The notes under the pieces were generated by a model that saw only the letters and a list, made by a program, of their open reading frames with translations, did no database searches and was not told where the DNA came from. Positions 32,015 to 41,900 of a stretch of 64,000 nucleotides of DNA are shown in pieces; the stretch's first letter is position 1, and each line of letters starts with the position of its first letter. This DNA comes from DASSUW01 sp963806395 (GTDB taxonomy: Bacteria; Actinomycetota; Thermoleophilia; Solirubrobacterales; Solirubrobacteraceae). Where the stretch lies: assembly GCA_963806395.1 (NCBI GenBank), contig CAWDYI010000020.1, positions 248,001 through 312,000 of the forward strand, written 5' to 3'. A program made the translations under genes and the position numbers.

Positions 32015-32850
32015 GGTTCGCGGACGACGTGCAGCTTCGCGCGGCGCTCGAGGCGGAAGCCGTCGCGGCCGGAGAAGTACTCGTCGACGGCGTCGCGGCA
32101 GCCCGACCACTGGTAGTAGTCGTCGAGCACGATCCGGCCGCCCGGGACCACGAGCGGAGCGATCCGCGCCAGGCAGGTCATCGTCGACTCGTACCAGTCG
32201 CCGTCGAGATGCGCGAACGCGACCGGCTCGTCGAGGTCGATCGTGTCCTCGAACAGTCCCCGGATCAGCTCCACGTTGTGCTCGGCGGCCGGCACGCCGA
32301 GCCGCGAGAACGAGTCGGTCACCTCCTGGTAGAGGTCGTCGCGGTAGCCGTAGTAGGTGTCGCCGCCGACGCCCTTCGCCTCACCGGCGGCGATCTTCTC
32401 GTAGCGCGCGTGCACGTCCGGGCCGTCCTGCTCGGTCGGCGGCGGGATCATGCCGAAGACGTCGTAGACCTTCATCGGCCGCTCGGGCGACTTGGCCGCG
32501 GCCATCACGATCGCCGAGCCGCCCCGGGCGGTGCCCGCCTCGACCAGCAGCCCGGGCACCTTGGCGTCCTCGATGTCGAGCACGACGGCGGCGAGGTCGC
32601 GCAGGTTGCTCTCCTTCAGGAACGTCAGGTGCTCCTTGCGCGCCTGCGCGATCGTCCGTTCGACGTCCGGCGGAAGCGGGTGCTCGGCCTCGGCGAGCTG
32701 AGCGCGCGTCTCGCGCAGCCGCTCACGCGTCGCGTGCAGCTTGCGCTTGGTCTCGCGCAGCTCGGCCTCGAGCGTCGGCGCTGCCCAGCGCGCGACCCGG
32801 CGCCGCACGCCGCGCTTGAGGCGGCCGGCCCTTTGCCTGAACGTCGTCAT
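32011..32850 (-). CDS. TylF/MycF-like O-methyltransferase with N-terminal coiled coil
   Basis: This 279-residue protein has a basic start, then a coiled-coil stretch (LEAELRETKRKLHATRERLRE and onward, about residues 27-55). The methyltransferase domain follows with LLVEAGTARGGSAIVMA, KVYDVFGMIPPP, AFAHLDGDWYESTMTCL and GGRIVLDDYYQWSGCRDAVDEY. The DGDWY and LDDY motifs carry the metal and catalytic residues of macrocin-type sugar O-methyltransferases. It likely methylates a hexose in the surface polymer. The coiled coil may anchor it in a synthesis complex. Confidence 0.85.
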   Translation of the reverse strand: MTTFRQRAGRLKRGVRRRVARWAAPTLEAELRETKRKLHATRERLRETRAQLAEAEHPLPPDVERTIAQARKEHLTFLKESNLRDLAAVVLDIEDAKVPGLLVEAGTARGGSAIVMAAAKSPERPMKVYDVFGMIPPPTEQDGPDVHARYEKIAAGEAKGVGGDTYYGYRDDLYQEVTDSFSRLGVPAAEHNVELIRGLFEDTIDLDEPVAFAHLDGDWYESTMTCLARIAPLVVPGGRIVLDDYYQWSGCRDAVDEYFSGRDGFRLERRAKLHVVREP

Positions 32851-32866
32851 CGATCGGCGGGGCAGT

Positions 32867-33970
32867 CTAGACGCGCGCGCCTGCACGGCGGGCGAGCCGG
32901 CGGATCCTGCGCCGCGCGCCGCCGGGCAGTCGCCGCCATACCCGGCGGACCGCGCTGGGCGGCGGGGCGGGTGGCGGTGGCTCGGGCTCGCCCTTGTAGC
33001 GCAGCTGGATCTCGGCGGGGCGGAAGAAGCGGTCGCCGATCGGTGTCTCGGGCTCGGTCTCGAGCTCGAGGTGCTGGAACCGCTCGGCACGGGCGGCGAC
33101 GTCCGCGGCGCGGATCAGCAGCCCATCGTCCGAGCGCAGTGGCTCCAGGCCCGCCGGGTCGTCGATCTCATAGCCCCAGAACTCGCCGATCGGGCCGACG
33201 ATCGCCTTCACCTTGAGCTTGTGCTTGTCGGACATCGTCCGGTGCCACTTGGTGACGCGCGTGACGTCGATCGGGTCGTCGATCCGGTTCTGACCTTCCA
33301 CCATCAGGTTCCCGCCCCGTGAGACCTGCACGGTGTGGTGCGCGAGAACGCCGTCCGACCACGGCTCGCCGAGCCAGTCCAGCAGCTCCCGCAGCACCGG
33401 CTCGGACCGCAGCACGAGGTCCTCATAGCGCACGAGCGCGAACCGGCCCGGATAGCGCATCGCCTGCCGGGCGAGCTCGCGGTCGTACCGGAGCACGTGG
33501 TCGACCGACCGGGGGAACGAATGACCGAAGCGGGTCATGTTGGAGCTGACGTTCGCGCCGGGGTGGCGGATGATGCCCACGAACACCGAGTCCGGGAAGA
33601 GCCGCGCCATGCCATCGATGTGCCACGTGTGGAACGGCGTCTTGTCGCCCCACCTCTGCTTGCCCTGGCGCTCGACGTTGCGCATGAAGATGCGGGTGTA
33701 GAAGCGCGCGAGCTCGTCGTCGAGCTCCTCCCGGCTCCAGCCCATGCGCCGCGCCCAGTTGCGCCCCGACCATTTGAACGGGATGTGCTGGTGCGCGTTG
33801 TACGCGCGCATGAACCCCGTCTCCTGCGGGATTGCGATGTTGTCGTGGCTGTCGAGGATGAGCCGGAGCAGCGTCGATCCGGAACCCTGCGCGCCGACGA
33901 TGAAGATTGGGCCGTGTGCGTCTGCGGGAATTGTGCGGGCGAGTGTAGATGACGGATTCCAACCATCCAC
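32867..33970 (-). CDS. Sulfotransferase family protein
   Basis: This 367-residue protein has IFIVGAQGSGSTLLRLILDSH (about residues 22-42), the PAPS 5-prime phosphosulfate loop, the partner motif VGIIRHPGANVSSNMTRFG and KWHRTM further on. The C-terminal tail is rich in Pro then Arg. The GTG at 33970 gives the start MDGWNPSS. It is divergent from a GT4 gene across only 35 bp. It is the second of three sulfotransferases in the locus. Confidence 0.85.
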   Translation of the reverse strand: MDGWNPSSTLARTIPADAHGPIFIVGAQGSGSTLLRLILDSHDNIAIPQETGFMRAYNAHQHIPFKWSGRNWARRMGWSREELDDELARFYTRIFMRNVERQGKQRWGDKTPFHTWHIDGMARLFPDSVFVGIIRHPGANVSSNMTRFGHSFPRSVDHVLRYDRELARQAMRYPGRFALVRYEDLVLRSEPVLRELLDWLGEPWSDGVLAHHTVQVSRGGNLMVEGQNRIDDPIDVTRVTKWHRTMSDKHKLKVKAIVGPIGEFWGYEIDDPAGLEPLRSDDGLLIRAADVAARAERFQHLELETEPETPIGDRFFRPAEIQLRYKGEPEPPPPAPPPSAVRRVWRRLPGGARRRIRRLARRAGARV

Positions 33971-34005
33971 TAGGGTGATGCCCGCTGACTATCCGCTTCC
34001 TCATC

Positions 34006-35244
34006 ATGAACGCCTTCGCAGTCGGTGGCACGGTCCGGACGACGTTCACGACCGCCGGCGAGCTGGCCAAGCGCCACGACGTCGAGATCGCGAGCCTGTT
34101 CCGGCGACGCGACGAGCCGGCGCTCCCGCTCCCTGAAGGGGTGCGGCTTCGCGCGCTCACGGACCTGCGTCCCAAGACGCTGAAGCGGCTGGCCGCCGAC
34201 CGTAGCCCGGCAGGGCGTTCGCAGCACTGGGCCGCGTCGCACCGCAGCCGGGTGCTGTCCTCGCACGACTTCCGGTACCCGAACTTCAACCTGCTCACGG
34301 ACGTCAACCTGCTGCGCTACATGGCGTCCGTGCGCGACGGCGTCCTGATCGGCACGCGGCCGTCGATCAACCTCGCCGTCGCTCACCTCGCGCCGCCGTC
34401 GGTGGTGCGCGTGGGTCAGGACCACATGAACCTCGCCACGTACCGCGACGGGCTTCGCGCGCAGCTGAAGGCGGTCTATCCGCGGCTCGACCTCGTCTCG
34501 ACGCTCACCGAGGGCGACGCGGAGGACTACCGCAAGCTGCTGCGCGGCAAGACGCGCGTGGAGTGCATGCCGAACGGCGTCGCCGACACCGCGGGCCTGC
34601 GTGCGGAGCTCGACGCGAAGGTGGTCATCGCCGCGGGCCGGGTCACGCCGCAGAAGGGCTTCGATCGGCTCCTCCCGGCGTGGGCCGAGGTCGTGCGCGA
34701 GCATCCCGACTGGGAGCTGCGGATCTTCGGCAACGGCTCGTCGAAGAAGCGGCTGCGCAAGCAGATCGAAGAGCTGGGCATAGGCGACAGCGCGCGCCTG
34801 ATGGGTTTCACGCCGCGGCTGAACGAGGAGCTCGCGCAGTCGTCGCTGTACGTCATGAGCTCGCGCCGCGAGGGCTTCCCGATGGTTCTCCTGGAGGCAA
34901 TGGGCGTCGGGCTCCCGGTCGTCAGCTTCGACTGCCCGACCGGCCCGCGGGACATCGTGCGCGAAGGCGTCGACGGTCACGTCGTGCCCAACGGCGACGG
35001 CCACGCGCTCGCGACCGCCATGAGCGGGCTGATGGCGGACGATGCCCGGCGCAAGGCGTTCGGCGCCGCTGCCGTCGAGGGCGCGGCGCGCTACGACATC
35101 GCGAACATCGCCGCGCGCTGGGAGGAGCTGTTCGAGGAGATCGCGGCCACCAAGGAGCCGGGCGGGCGCACGCTGGTGGGGCCGGTCGTCTCGCTGGTCA
35201 AGCAGAAGGCCGTGGTGCAGTTGCGGCGGGCACGTCGTCAATGA
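34006..35244 (+). CDS. Family 4 glycosyltransferase
   Basis: This 412-residue GT-B protein has NAFAVGGTVRTTFTTAGELA at the start, VVIAAGRVTPQKGFDRLLPAW for the nucleotide-sugar domain and SSRREGFPMVLLEAMGVGLP with the E-x7-E motif, then FDCPTGPRDIV. Homologous starts usually have a few residues before NAFAVGG. In frame upstream, before a stop at 33976-33978, only a CTG at 33985 could serve, giving MTIRFLIMNAF. A TAGGGT box (33971-33976) sits at a distance that would allow leaderless use of it. The ATG is given as the conservative start. Its end overlaps the convergent GDPD gene by 47 bp. Confidence 0.87.
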   Translation: MNAFAVGGTVRTTFTTAGELAKRHDVEIASLFRRRDEPALPLPEGVRLRALTDLRPKTLKRLAADRSPAGRSQHWAASHRSRVLSSHDFRYPNFNLLTDVNLLRYMASVRDGVLIGTRPSINLAVAHLAPPSVVRVGQDHMNLATYRDGLRAQLKAVYPRLDLVSTLTEGDAEDYRKLLRGKTRVECMPNGVADTAGLRAELDAKVVIAAGRVTPQKGFDRLLPAWAEVVREHPDWELRIFGNGSSKKRLRKQIEELGIGDSARLMGFTPRLNEELAQSSLYVMSSRREGFPMVLLEAMGVGLPVVSFDCPTGPRDIVREGVDGHVVPNGDGHALATAMSGLMADDARRKAFGAAAVEGAARYDIANIAARWEELFEEIAATKEPGGRTLVGPVVSLVKQKAVVQLRRARRQ

Positions 35245-35917
35245 CGAGGCAGTCGACCCCGGCCTCGACGAGCGCGTTCTGCTGCACCGGTTCCGGGCAC
35301 CACGCCGCGACCTGCAGCCCCGCCTGATGCGCCACGCGCACCGACGCCGCGGTGTCGCGCTCGATGAACGACTCCACGTTCGCGGCGACGACGGCGACGC
35401 CGAGGTGCGCGCCGGCGGCGATCGCCTTCCGGAGCGGGAACCGGACCCAGGTGAGCAGGCCGAGCGGCAGCGCGTCCGCGTGCTCGCGCACGATCAACAG
35501 CGCGGCCGGGTCGAAGCTCGTCACCAGCAGCTGACGCCGCGCCTGCTCCGCGCGCAGCAGGCCGGCCACCAGCGCCGCCGTGGTGCGCTCGCGCGGCCGC
35601 AGGGCGTCCTCGAGCGAGCTCTTGACGTCGACGTCGACGGCGACCTCTCGGGGCAGGTCCTCGAACAGGTCGGCCACCCGCATGATCCCGAGCTCGTCGG
35701 TCTCGGCGGCGGTCAGCTCGGCCACGAGCCGCCCGTCGGCGATGTCCGGGTCGTGGCGGGCGACGAGGACGTCGTCGGCCGTGATCCGCGCGTCGACCTC
35801 GACCCAGCGCAGGCCGCACGCGACGGCGGCCCGGTAGGACTCGAGCGTGTTCTCGCGCTCGCCGCGGCCGCAGCCGCGGTGGCCACACAGCACCGGCGTG
35901 TCGGCGAAGACGGTCAC
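35198..35917 (-). CDS. Glycerophosphodiester phosphodiesterase family protein
   Basis: This 239-residue protein has the GDPD motif LCGHRGCGRGERENTLESY (HR..G..ENT, about residues 10-28), WVEVDARITADDVLVARHD (E-x-D and HD), and late VDVDVKSSLED and CLVIDDV. It is a TIM-barrel metal enzyme that hydrolyses glycerophosphodiesters to glycerol phosphate and an alcohol. The GTG start stands 14 bp from the divergent TagF-like start. In this context it may trim or recycle a glycerophosphate polymer. No signal peptide is seen, so it acts in the cytoplasm. Confidence 0.87.
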   Translation of the reverse strand: MTVFADTPVLCGHRGCGRGERENTLESYRAAVACGLRWVEVDARITADDVLVARHDPDIADGRLVAELTAAETDELGIMRVADLFEDLPREVAVDVDVKSSLEDALRPRERTTAALVAGLLRAEQARRQLLVTSFDPAALLIVREHADALPLGLLTWVRFPLRKAIAAGAHLGVAVVAANVESFIERDTAASVRVAHQAGLQVAAWCPEPVQQNALVEAGVDCLVIDDVPAATAPRPSA

Positions 35918-35931
35918 GGAGGGGCGCCAGC

Positions 35932-37890
35932 ATGCCACGGCTGAGCGTCGTGGCCGTGGCCGGCGGGCCCACGCACGCGTACGCTGGCCCCGACGTCGAG
36001 CTGCTGACGATCGACGACGCGTCGGCGGATGCCCGCAACGGCGCGCTCGATCGCGCCGCCGGCGACTACGTGTGGTTCGTCGAGCCGCAGGACCAGTTGC
36101 TGCCCGGAGCGCTCGCACACGTGCTCGAGCGGCTCGAGGCCGAGACGCCGGACGTCCTGCTCGTCCACCACGTGACCATCGACGCACGCGGCAGGGTCCG
36201 CGAGGGGACGGGGCGCGCGGCGCCGCACGCCTGGAGCAAGGCGATGCGGCGCGAGCACCTGCGCGCGCTCGGCGTCCGCTTCGCGTCCGGCGCGTACGGC
36301 GAGCTGCCCGTCACGTGGCCCGCGCTGCTCGGCACCGACCGGATCGCTGCGGCGCCCGAGGCCGGCTACATCCACATCCGCCCGGACGGCGCCGACGGCA
36401 CGCCGTTCGACGTGTTCGGCGCGTACGACGCCGTGTTCGCCGCGGTGCCGGAGGCGCAGCGGGCGCAGGTCACGCCGGCGATGCTCAAGCACCAGCTCGC
36501 GCTGCTCAAGCGCGTGCCTGAGGCGGACCGGCGGGAGTTCTTCCGGCGGATGTCGGAGAGCTTGCGCCGCCATCGCACCGGCGCCGAGCCGCAGCCGGCC
36601 GGCCGGCTCGGCCGCCTGCGCAGCACGCTCGTGCAGCGCGACGCCTACCGGGCCTTCCGGTCGCTCGAACGGGTGCGCGATGCGCGCACCGGGTTGCGTC
36701 CTGCCCGGATGCGGCGGCGCGCGCGCGATCAGCGCCTCGACCGCTACTACCGCTCACGCCTCCGGCAGCCGGTCGATCCGCAGCTCGCCGCCTACGCGGC
36801 CTACTGGTTTCGCAGCTTCGCGTGCAACCCGCGCGCGATCTACGAGAAGCAGCGCGAGCTCGTGCCGGAGGTGCGCGGCGTGTGGGTGGTCAAGCCGGAG
36901 GCGGTCGGCACGATCCCGCCGGGTGTGGAGCACGTGGTCGACGGCACGCGTGAGTACTTCGACCTGATCGCGCGCGCCGGCTGGTTCGTGAACAACGTGA
37001 ACTTCCCGAACCACCTCGTCAAGCGCGACGGCACCGTCCATGTCATGACGCACCACGGCACGCCGCTGAAGGAGATGGGGCTCGACCTGCGGGACTCGCC
37101 CGTCGCCGGGCGGCGGATGGACTTCGAGGCGCTGCTGCGGCGCGCCGAGCGGTGGGACTTCAGCATCTCCCAGAACGCGTTCTCGACACCGATCTGGGAG
37201 CGCGTCTACCCGACCTCATACGAGTCGCTCGAGGTCGGCTACCCGCGCAACGACGTGCTCGCGCAGGCGACCGAGGAGGATGTCCGCCGCGCCCGCGCGG
37301 AGCTGGGGATCGAACCGGGTCAGACGGCCGTCCTGTACACGCCGACGCACCGCGACTACCAGCCGGGCTACGTGCCCGCGCTCGACCTCGCGCGGCTCGC
37401 GGACGCGCTCGGGCCCGACCACGTCGTGCTCGCCCGCGTGCACTACTTCTATGCTGCCGATCCGCTCCTGAGCGAGCTCCACCGCGCCGGGAGGATCCGG
37501 GACGTCGCGGCGCATCCCTCGGTCGAGGAGCTGTGCGTGGCGGCCGACGTGCTGGTGACCGACTACTCCTCGATCATGTTCGACTACGCCGTGCTCGACC
37601 GCCCGATCGTCATCCACGCGCCCGACTGGGAGGTCTACCGGGCGGTGCGGGGAACGTACTTCGACCTGATGGCGGAGCCGCCCGGAGCGATCGCGCGTAC
37701 CGACGCGGAGCTGATCGAGGCGCTCACCTCGCGGTCGGCGTGGAGCGAGGAGTCGGGCGGCCTGCGCGCCGCGTTCCGCGCTCGCTTCTGCTCGCTCGAC
37801 GACGGTCACGCCGCCGAGCGCGTGGTCCGCCGGCTGTGGCTCTCCGACCGCGACCCATCGGCGCGGCCGGTCGCGTCGAGCGCGCGATGA
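35932..37890 (+). CDS. TagF-like CDP-glycerol glycerophosphotransferase with N-terminal GT2-like region
   Basis: This 652-residue protein has a shortened GT-A-like N-terminal region (VELLTIDDASADARNGALDRAAGDYVWFV, lacking a clear DxD), a basic linker, and a C-terminal glyphos-transferase domain (about 290-640). The latter holds GWFVNNVNFPNHLVKRDG, MTHHGTPLKEMGLD with the catalytic His, ISQNAFSTPIWERVY, VLYTPTHRDY and VTDYSSIMFDYAVLDRP. TagF-type enzymes join polyol phosphates from CDP-polyols into teichoic acid chains. It overlaps the next sulfotransferase gene (ATGA). The damaged second paralogue is at 38920-42073. Confidence 0.88.
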   Translation: MPRLSVVAVAGGPTHAYAGPDVELLTIDDASADARNGALDRAAGDYVWFVEPQDQLLPGALAHVLERLEAETPDVLLVHHVTIDARGRVREGTGRAAPHAWSKAMRREHLRALGVRFASGAYGELPVTWPALLGTDRIAAAPEAGYIHIRPDGADGTPFDVFGAYDAVFAAVPEAQRAQVTPAMLKHQLALLKRVPEADRREFFRRMSESLRRHRTGAEPQPAGRLGRLRSTLVQRDAYRAFRSLERVRDARTGLRPARMRRRARDQRLDRYYRSRLRQPVDPQLAAYAAYWFRSFACNPRAIYEKQRELVPEVRGVWVVKPEAVGTIPPGVEHVVDGTREYFDLIARAGWFVNNVNFPNHLVKRDGTVHVMTHHGTPLKEMGLDLRDSPVAGRRMDFEALLRRAERWDFSISQNAFSTPIWERVYPTSYESLEVGYPRNDVLAQATEEDVRRARAELGIEPGQTAVLYTPTHRDYQPGYVPALDLARLADALGPDHVVLARVHYFYAADPLLSELHRAGRIRDVAAHPSVEELCVAADVLVTDYSSIMFDYAVLDRPIVIHAPDWEVYRAVRGTYFDLMAEPPGAIARTDAELIEALTSRSAWSEESGGLRAAFRARFCSLDDGHAAERVVRRLWLSDRDPSARPVASSAR

Positions 37891-38918
37891 GCGGGTCCGG
37901 CGAGCGACAGCTCGTGCTGGTCGTCGGCGTCGGCCGCAGCGGCACGAGCCTGCTGTCCGGCATGCTCGGCCACCTCGGGTTCCACATCCCGCAGCCCGAG
38001 GTCAAGGCCAACGCGACCAACCCGCGCGGGTTCGGCGAGCCGCGCTGGGTCGTCGACTTCCACACCCGGCTGCTGCGCGAGCGGCGGGTGATGGTCAATG
38101 ATGCGCGGCCGATCGCCTGGGAGAGCACCGCCGCGACGGCCGGCGACGCTGCCGTCCACGGCGAGCTGACGCAATGGCTGGAGGCCCAGCTGCGCGAGGG
38201 GGACGCGCTGGTGGTCAAGGATCCACGGACCGTCTGGTTCTCCGACCTGTGGACGCGCAGCGCCGCCGGGCACGGCATCGCAATCTCGTTCGTGACGATG
38301 CTCCGGCACCCGGCGGAGATCGTCGCGAGCGCGCGCAAGTCGTACGGCCCGGGACTGACCACCGCGGGCCGCGCCGCCGCCTGGATCAACGTGATGCTTC
38401 TGACCGAGCACGCCACCCGCGGCGCACGGCGCGCGTTCGTGCGTTACGAGGACCTGCTCGACGACTGGGTCCCCGAGGTCCGCCGCCTCGGCTCGCTGAT
38501 CGGCTCCCCGGCGCTCGCCGCCGTGGACAAGGCCGCCCACCCGGAGGTCGACGCCTTCGTCGACCCGTCGCTGCATCGCAACCGTGTGCGCTGGGACGAG
38601 CTCGACGTGCCGGGGCGGGTGCGCGAGCTGGCCGACGACGTGTGGGAGCAGTTCCAGGGGCTCGCACGGCCCGGCGGCGACAACGCCGCGGCGGCTGCAG
38701 CGCTCGACGAGGCGCGGGCGGCGTACCGCGCGCTCTACGCAGAGGCCGAGGCGATCGCGCAGTCGTCGGTGATCGCCGGGCGCATCGGCGCGAAGGCGCG
38801 CGCGCGTGCGGCACCGCCGCCACCGGCCTCCCTGCGCGTCCGTCTCACCCGCCGCGTGCCCGCTCGATACCGGAAGCGGCTGCGTGCCGCGATCGGCTCG
38901 CTGCGCGCACGTTCGTAG
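37887..38918 (+). CDS. Sulfotransferase family protein
   Basis: This 343-residue protein starts with LVLVVGVGRSGTSLLSGMLG (about residues 9-28), a PAPS-binding loop, and has FVTMLRHPAEIVASARKSYG (about residues 135-154) for the 3-prime phosphate. RRAFVRYEDLLDDW follows. The C-terminal end is Ala/Arg-rich. It lies between the two TagF-like genes, overlapping the first by 4 bp and ending 1 bp before the second. Sulfation of the glycerophosphate polymer or its sugar substituents is the simplest reading. It is the third sulfotransferase of the locus. Confidence 0.85.
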   Translation: MSGSGERQLVLVVGVGRSGTSLLSGMLGHLGFHIPQPEVKANATNPRGFGEPRWVVDFHTRLLRERRVMVNDARPIAWESTAATAGDAAVHGELTQWLEAQLREGDALVVKDPRTVWFSDLWTRSAAGHGIAISFVTMLRHPAEIVASARKSYGPGLTTAGRAAAWINVMLLTEHATRGARRAFVRYEDLLDDWVPEVRRLGSLIGSPALAAVDKAAHPEVDAFVDPSLHRNRVRWDELDVPGRVRELADDVWEQFQGLARPGGDNAAAAAALDEARAAYRALYAEAEAIAQSSVIAGRIGAKARARAAPPPPASLRVRLTRRVPARYRKRLRAAIGSLRARS

Positions 38919-38919
38919 G

Positions 38920-41900
38920 ATGGCCGCCGTGCCGAAGATCAGCGTCGTCGTTCCCGTGTACAACGTCGAGGGGTACCTCGGCGCCTGCCTGGAGTCGCTC
39001 GTCGCGCAGACCGTCGAGGACTTCGAGGTCGTCCTGGTCAACGACGGGTCGACCGACGGGAGCGTCGCGATCGCGGAGCAGTTCACGAGCCGGGATGAGC
39101 GCTTCCAGCTCGTCAGCCAGGAGAACGGCGGCCTCAGCCGGGCCCGCAACACCGGCACCGCCGTCGCCTCGGGGGAGTACCTCGCGTTCCTCGACAGCGA
39201 CGACACGCTGCCACCGAACGCCTACGAGTTGCTGCTCGGCGCGCTCGAGAAGACGGGCTCGGACTTCGCGACCGGCAACGTCCAGCGCCTCACCCGGTTC
39301 AGCACGAAGCAGTCGCACTTCCTCGCCCGTGCGTTCGCCGAGACGCAGATGAAGACCCATGTCACGAAGTACCACCCGCTGATCGCGGACCGGACGGCGT
39401 GGAACAAGCTCTGGCGGCGATCGTTCTGGGACGAGCACTCGCTGAGCTTCCCGGAGGGCGTGCTGCACGAGGACATCCCGGTTGTCGTGCCCGCGCACTT
39501 CATGGCGCGCTCGGTCGACGTGATCTCCGAGCCCGTCTACCACTGGCGGATCCGCGAGGACGGGGACCTCTCGATCACCCAGCGGCGGCTCGAGACGCGG
39601 ACGCTGCGCGACCGGATGGCGGCGATCGAGGCGGTCAGCGAGTACCTCGCCGCAAACGGGCCGCGCGGTGCGAAGGGCTGGTACGACGAGGCTGTCGTCG
39701 CCGACGACCTGCGCTACCACCTGAACGTGCTCGAGTCCGCCGACGACGAGTACATCGAGCTCTTCATGGAGCGGGTGAACGCGTTCCTCGACCGTGCCGG
39801 CAAGCGCATCTACGACCCGCTCCCGGCGATCGAGCGGCTCAAGTGGCACCTCGTCCGCCGCCGCCTCGTCCCGGAGCTGCTGGAGGTGCTGCGCTTCCAG
39901 AAGCAGGACCTGAACCGCACGCCGCTGGTGCGCGAGCGCGGCAAGTGGTACGGCGACTACCCCTTCCGCACCGACCGCAGGCTGCGGATCCCGCGCTCGG
40001 TCTACCGGATCGAGGAGGAGCTGACGATGCGCGCCGTGCTCGACGAGCTGCGGCCGAACGACGGCAAGCTCGAGATGCGCGGGTACGCCTACATCACCGG
40101 CATCGGCGCCGCGAGCGAGGGAGCGCAGCGCCTGACCGTCTCGGCCATCCGCCCCGGCCGCTTGCGGCCGATCCGGCTTCGGACCTCCGCCGTCCGACTG
40201 CGCTCGAAGAAGACGCACCGGCCAGACGTCACCGCGAACGGGCGCCAGTCGCTCTGCGACCTCTCGTGGACGGGGTTCGAGGCGACGCTCGATCCGGGTG
40301 ACCTGAAGAGGCTCGGCCGGCCGGCCGACGGCAAGTGGGAGGTGTACGTGTCGCTCGTCGCGGGAGGGTTGCGGCGGCGCCGAACCCGGTTCGCCGTCGA
40401 CACGCCGCGCCCGGTCCCCGCCGCCACGGTGCCGATGGCCGGCGACCAGCGACTGCACGCCGGGCTGTCGGAGGAGGGCGAGCTGACGCTGAACGTGACC
40501 AGCCGCGGGCGCAAGCGGCCGGTGCCCGGCCCGGGCGTCGTCATCACGGACGCGCGCTGGACCGACGACGGCGCGCTCGAGGTCAGCGGCGACCTGCCGG
40601 CGGGCACCGCCTGGCGCGAGCTCGTCATCGTCGAGCGCGACAAGCGGCGCCGGCACGCGTTCGCCATCGACGCCTCCGACGGCTCGTTCACGGCAACGCT
40701 GACGCCGGCGCGGATCGACTCGCTCGACGGGCCGCTGCCGGTGCCCGAGGGCTACTGGCTCCTCTACGCCGTCGCGGACGATGCCGAGCCGGCCCCGGTC
40801 GCCGTGTCGCGGCAGTTGCGCGACCGGCTCCCGCTGGAGATCGTCGTCGGCCACAAGCCGTTCGCGCTCGGAGTGATGCCGGAGGACGAGGCCGCCGTGA
40901 TCGTGGTCCGGCTGGACCTGGACGAGGACGAGCGCGGGGGTACAACGAGCGCCGCCTGCGCGAGACCGTGTACGCGCCGGGCCGTGGCGAGGGCCTGCGC
41001 GACGCGGTCGTGTACGCCAGCTTCCTCGGCCGGCAGTACTCCGACAGCCCGCGGGCGATCCACGAGGAGCTCGTCCGCCGCGACGCACCGCTCGAGCATC
41101 TGTGGGTCGTGCGCGACGGGCGCTGCCGCGTGCCGGAGACCGCGCGCGTGCTGCGCGAGGGGAGCCGCGAGTACTACGAGGCGCTCACGCGCCCGGTACG
41201 TGGTCTCCAACGATCACTTCCCCGACTGGTTCGTGCGCCGGCCGGACCAGGTCTGCCTGCAGACGTGGCACGGGACGCCGTTCAAGCGACTCGGGCTCGA
41301 CGTGTCCGGCATGCGCAAGACCGTCGGCCGGTTCGAGCGGGGCTGGGAGCAGCAGGTCGGCAACTGGCAGTACGTGCTCTCGCCCAACCCTTCTCGACCC
41401 CGATCCTGCGGCGGGCGTACGCGATCGAGGGCGAGATGCTGGAGACCGGCTACCCGCGCGTCGACGCCCTCGCGAGCCCCGACCGCGACGGAGCCGGCAG
41501 GCAGCTGCGGCGGCGGCTCGCGCTTCCCGAGGACGCGCGCGTCGGTCCTGTACGCGCCGACCTATCGCGACCAGTTCGCGACCGCGGCCGCTGGCGGCTC
41601 GACCTCCAGCTCGACATCGAGCGGCTGCGCGCGGCCGTCGGCGACGACACCGTGATCCTGTTCCGCAAGCACCACTACATCGCCGACACGGTGCCGACCA
41701 CCGAGGACGGCTTCGTGCGCGACGTGTCGACGTATCCGGACGGCACCGAGCTGATGCTGGCCGCCGACGTCCTGATCACCGACTACTCGTCGATGATGGT
41801 CGACTACGCCAACACCGGCCGGCCGATGCTGTTCTTCACCTACGACCTCGAGAGCTACGGCGACGAGATCCGCGGGTTCTACCTGGACTTCGTCGAGACC

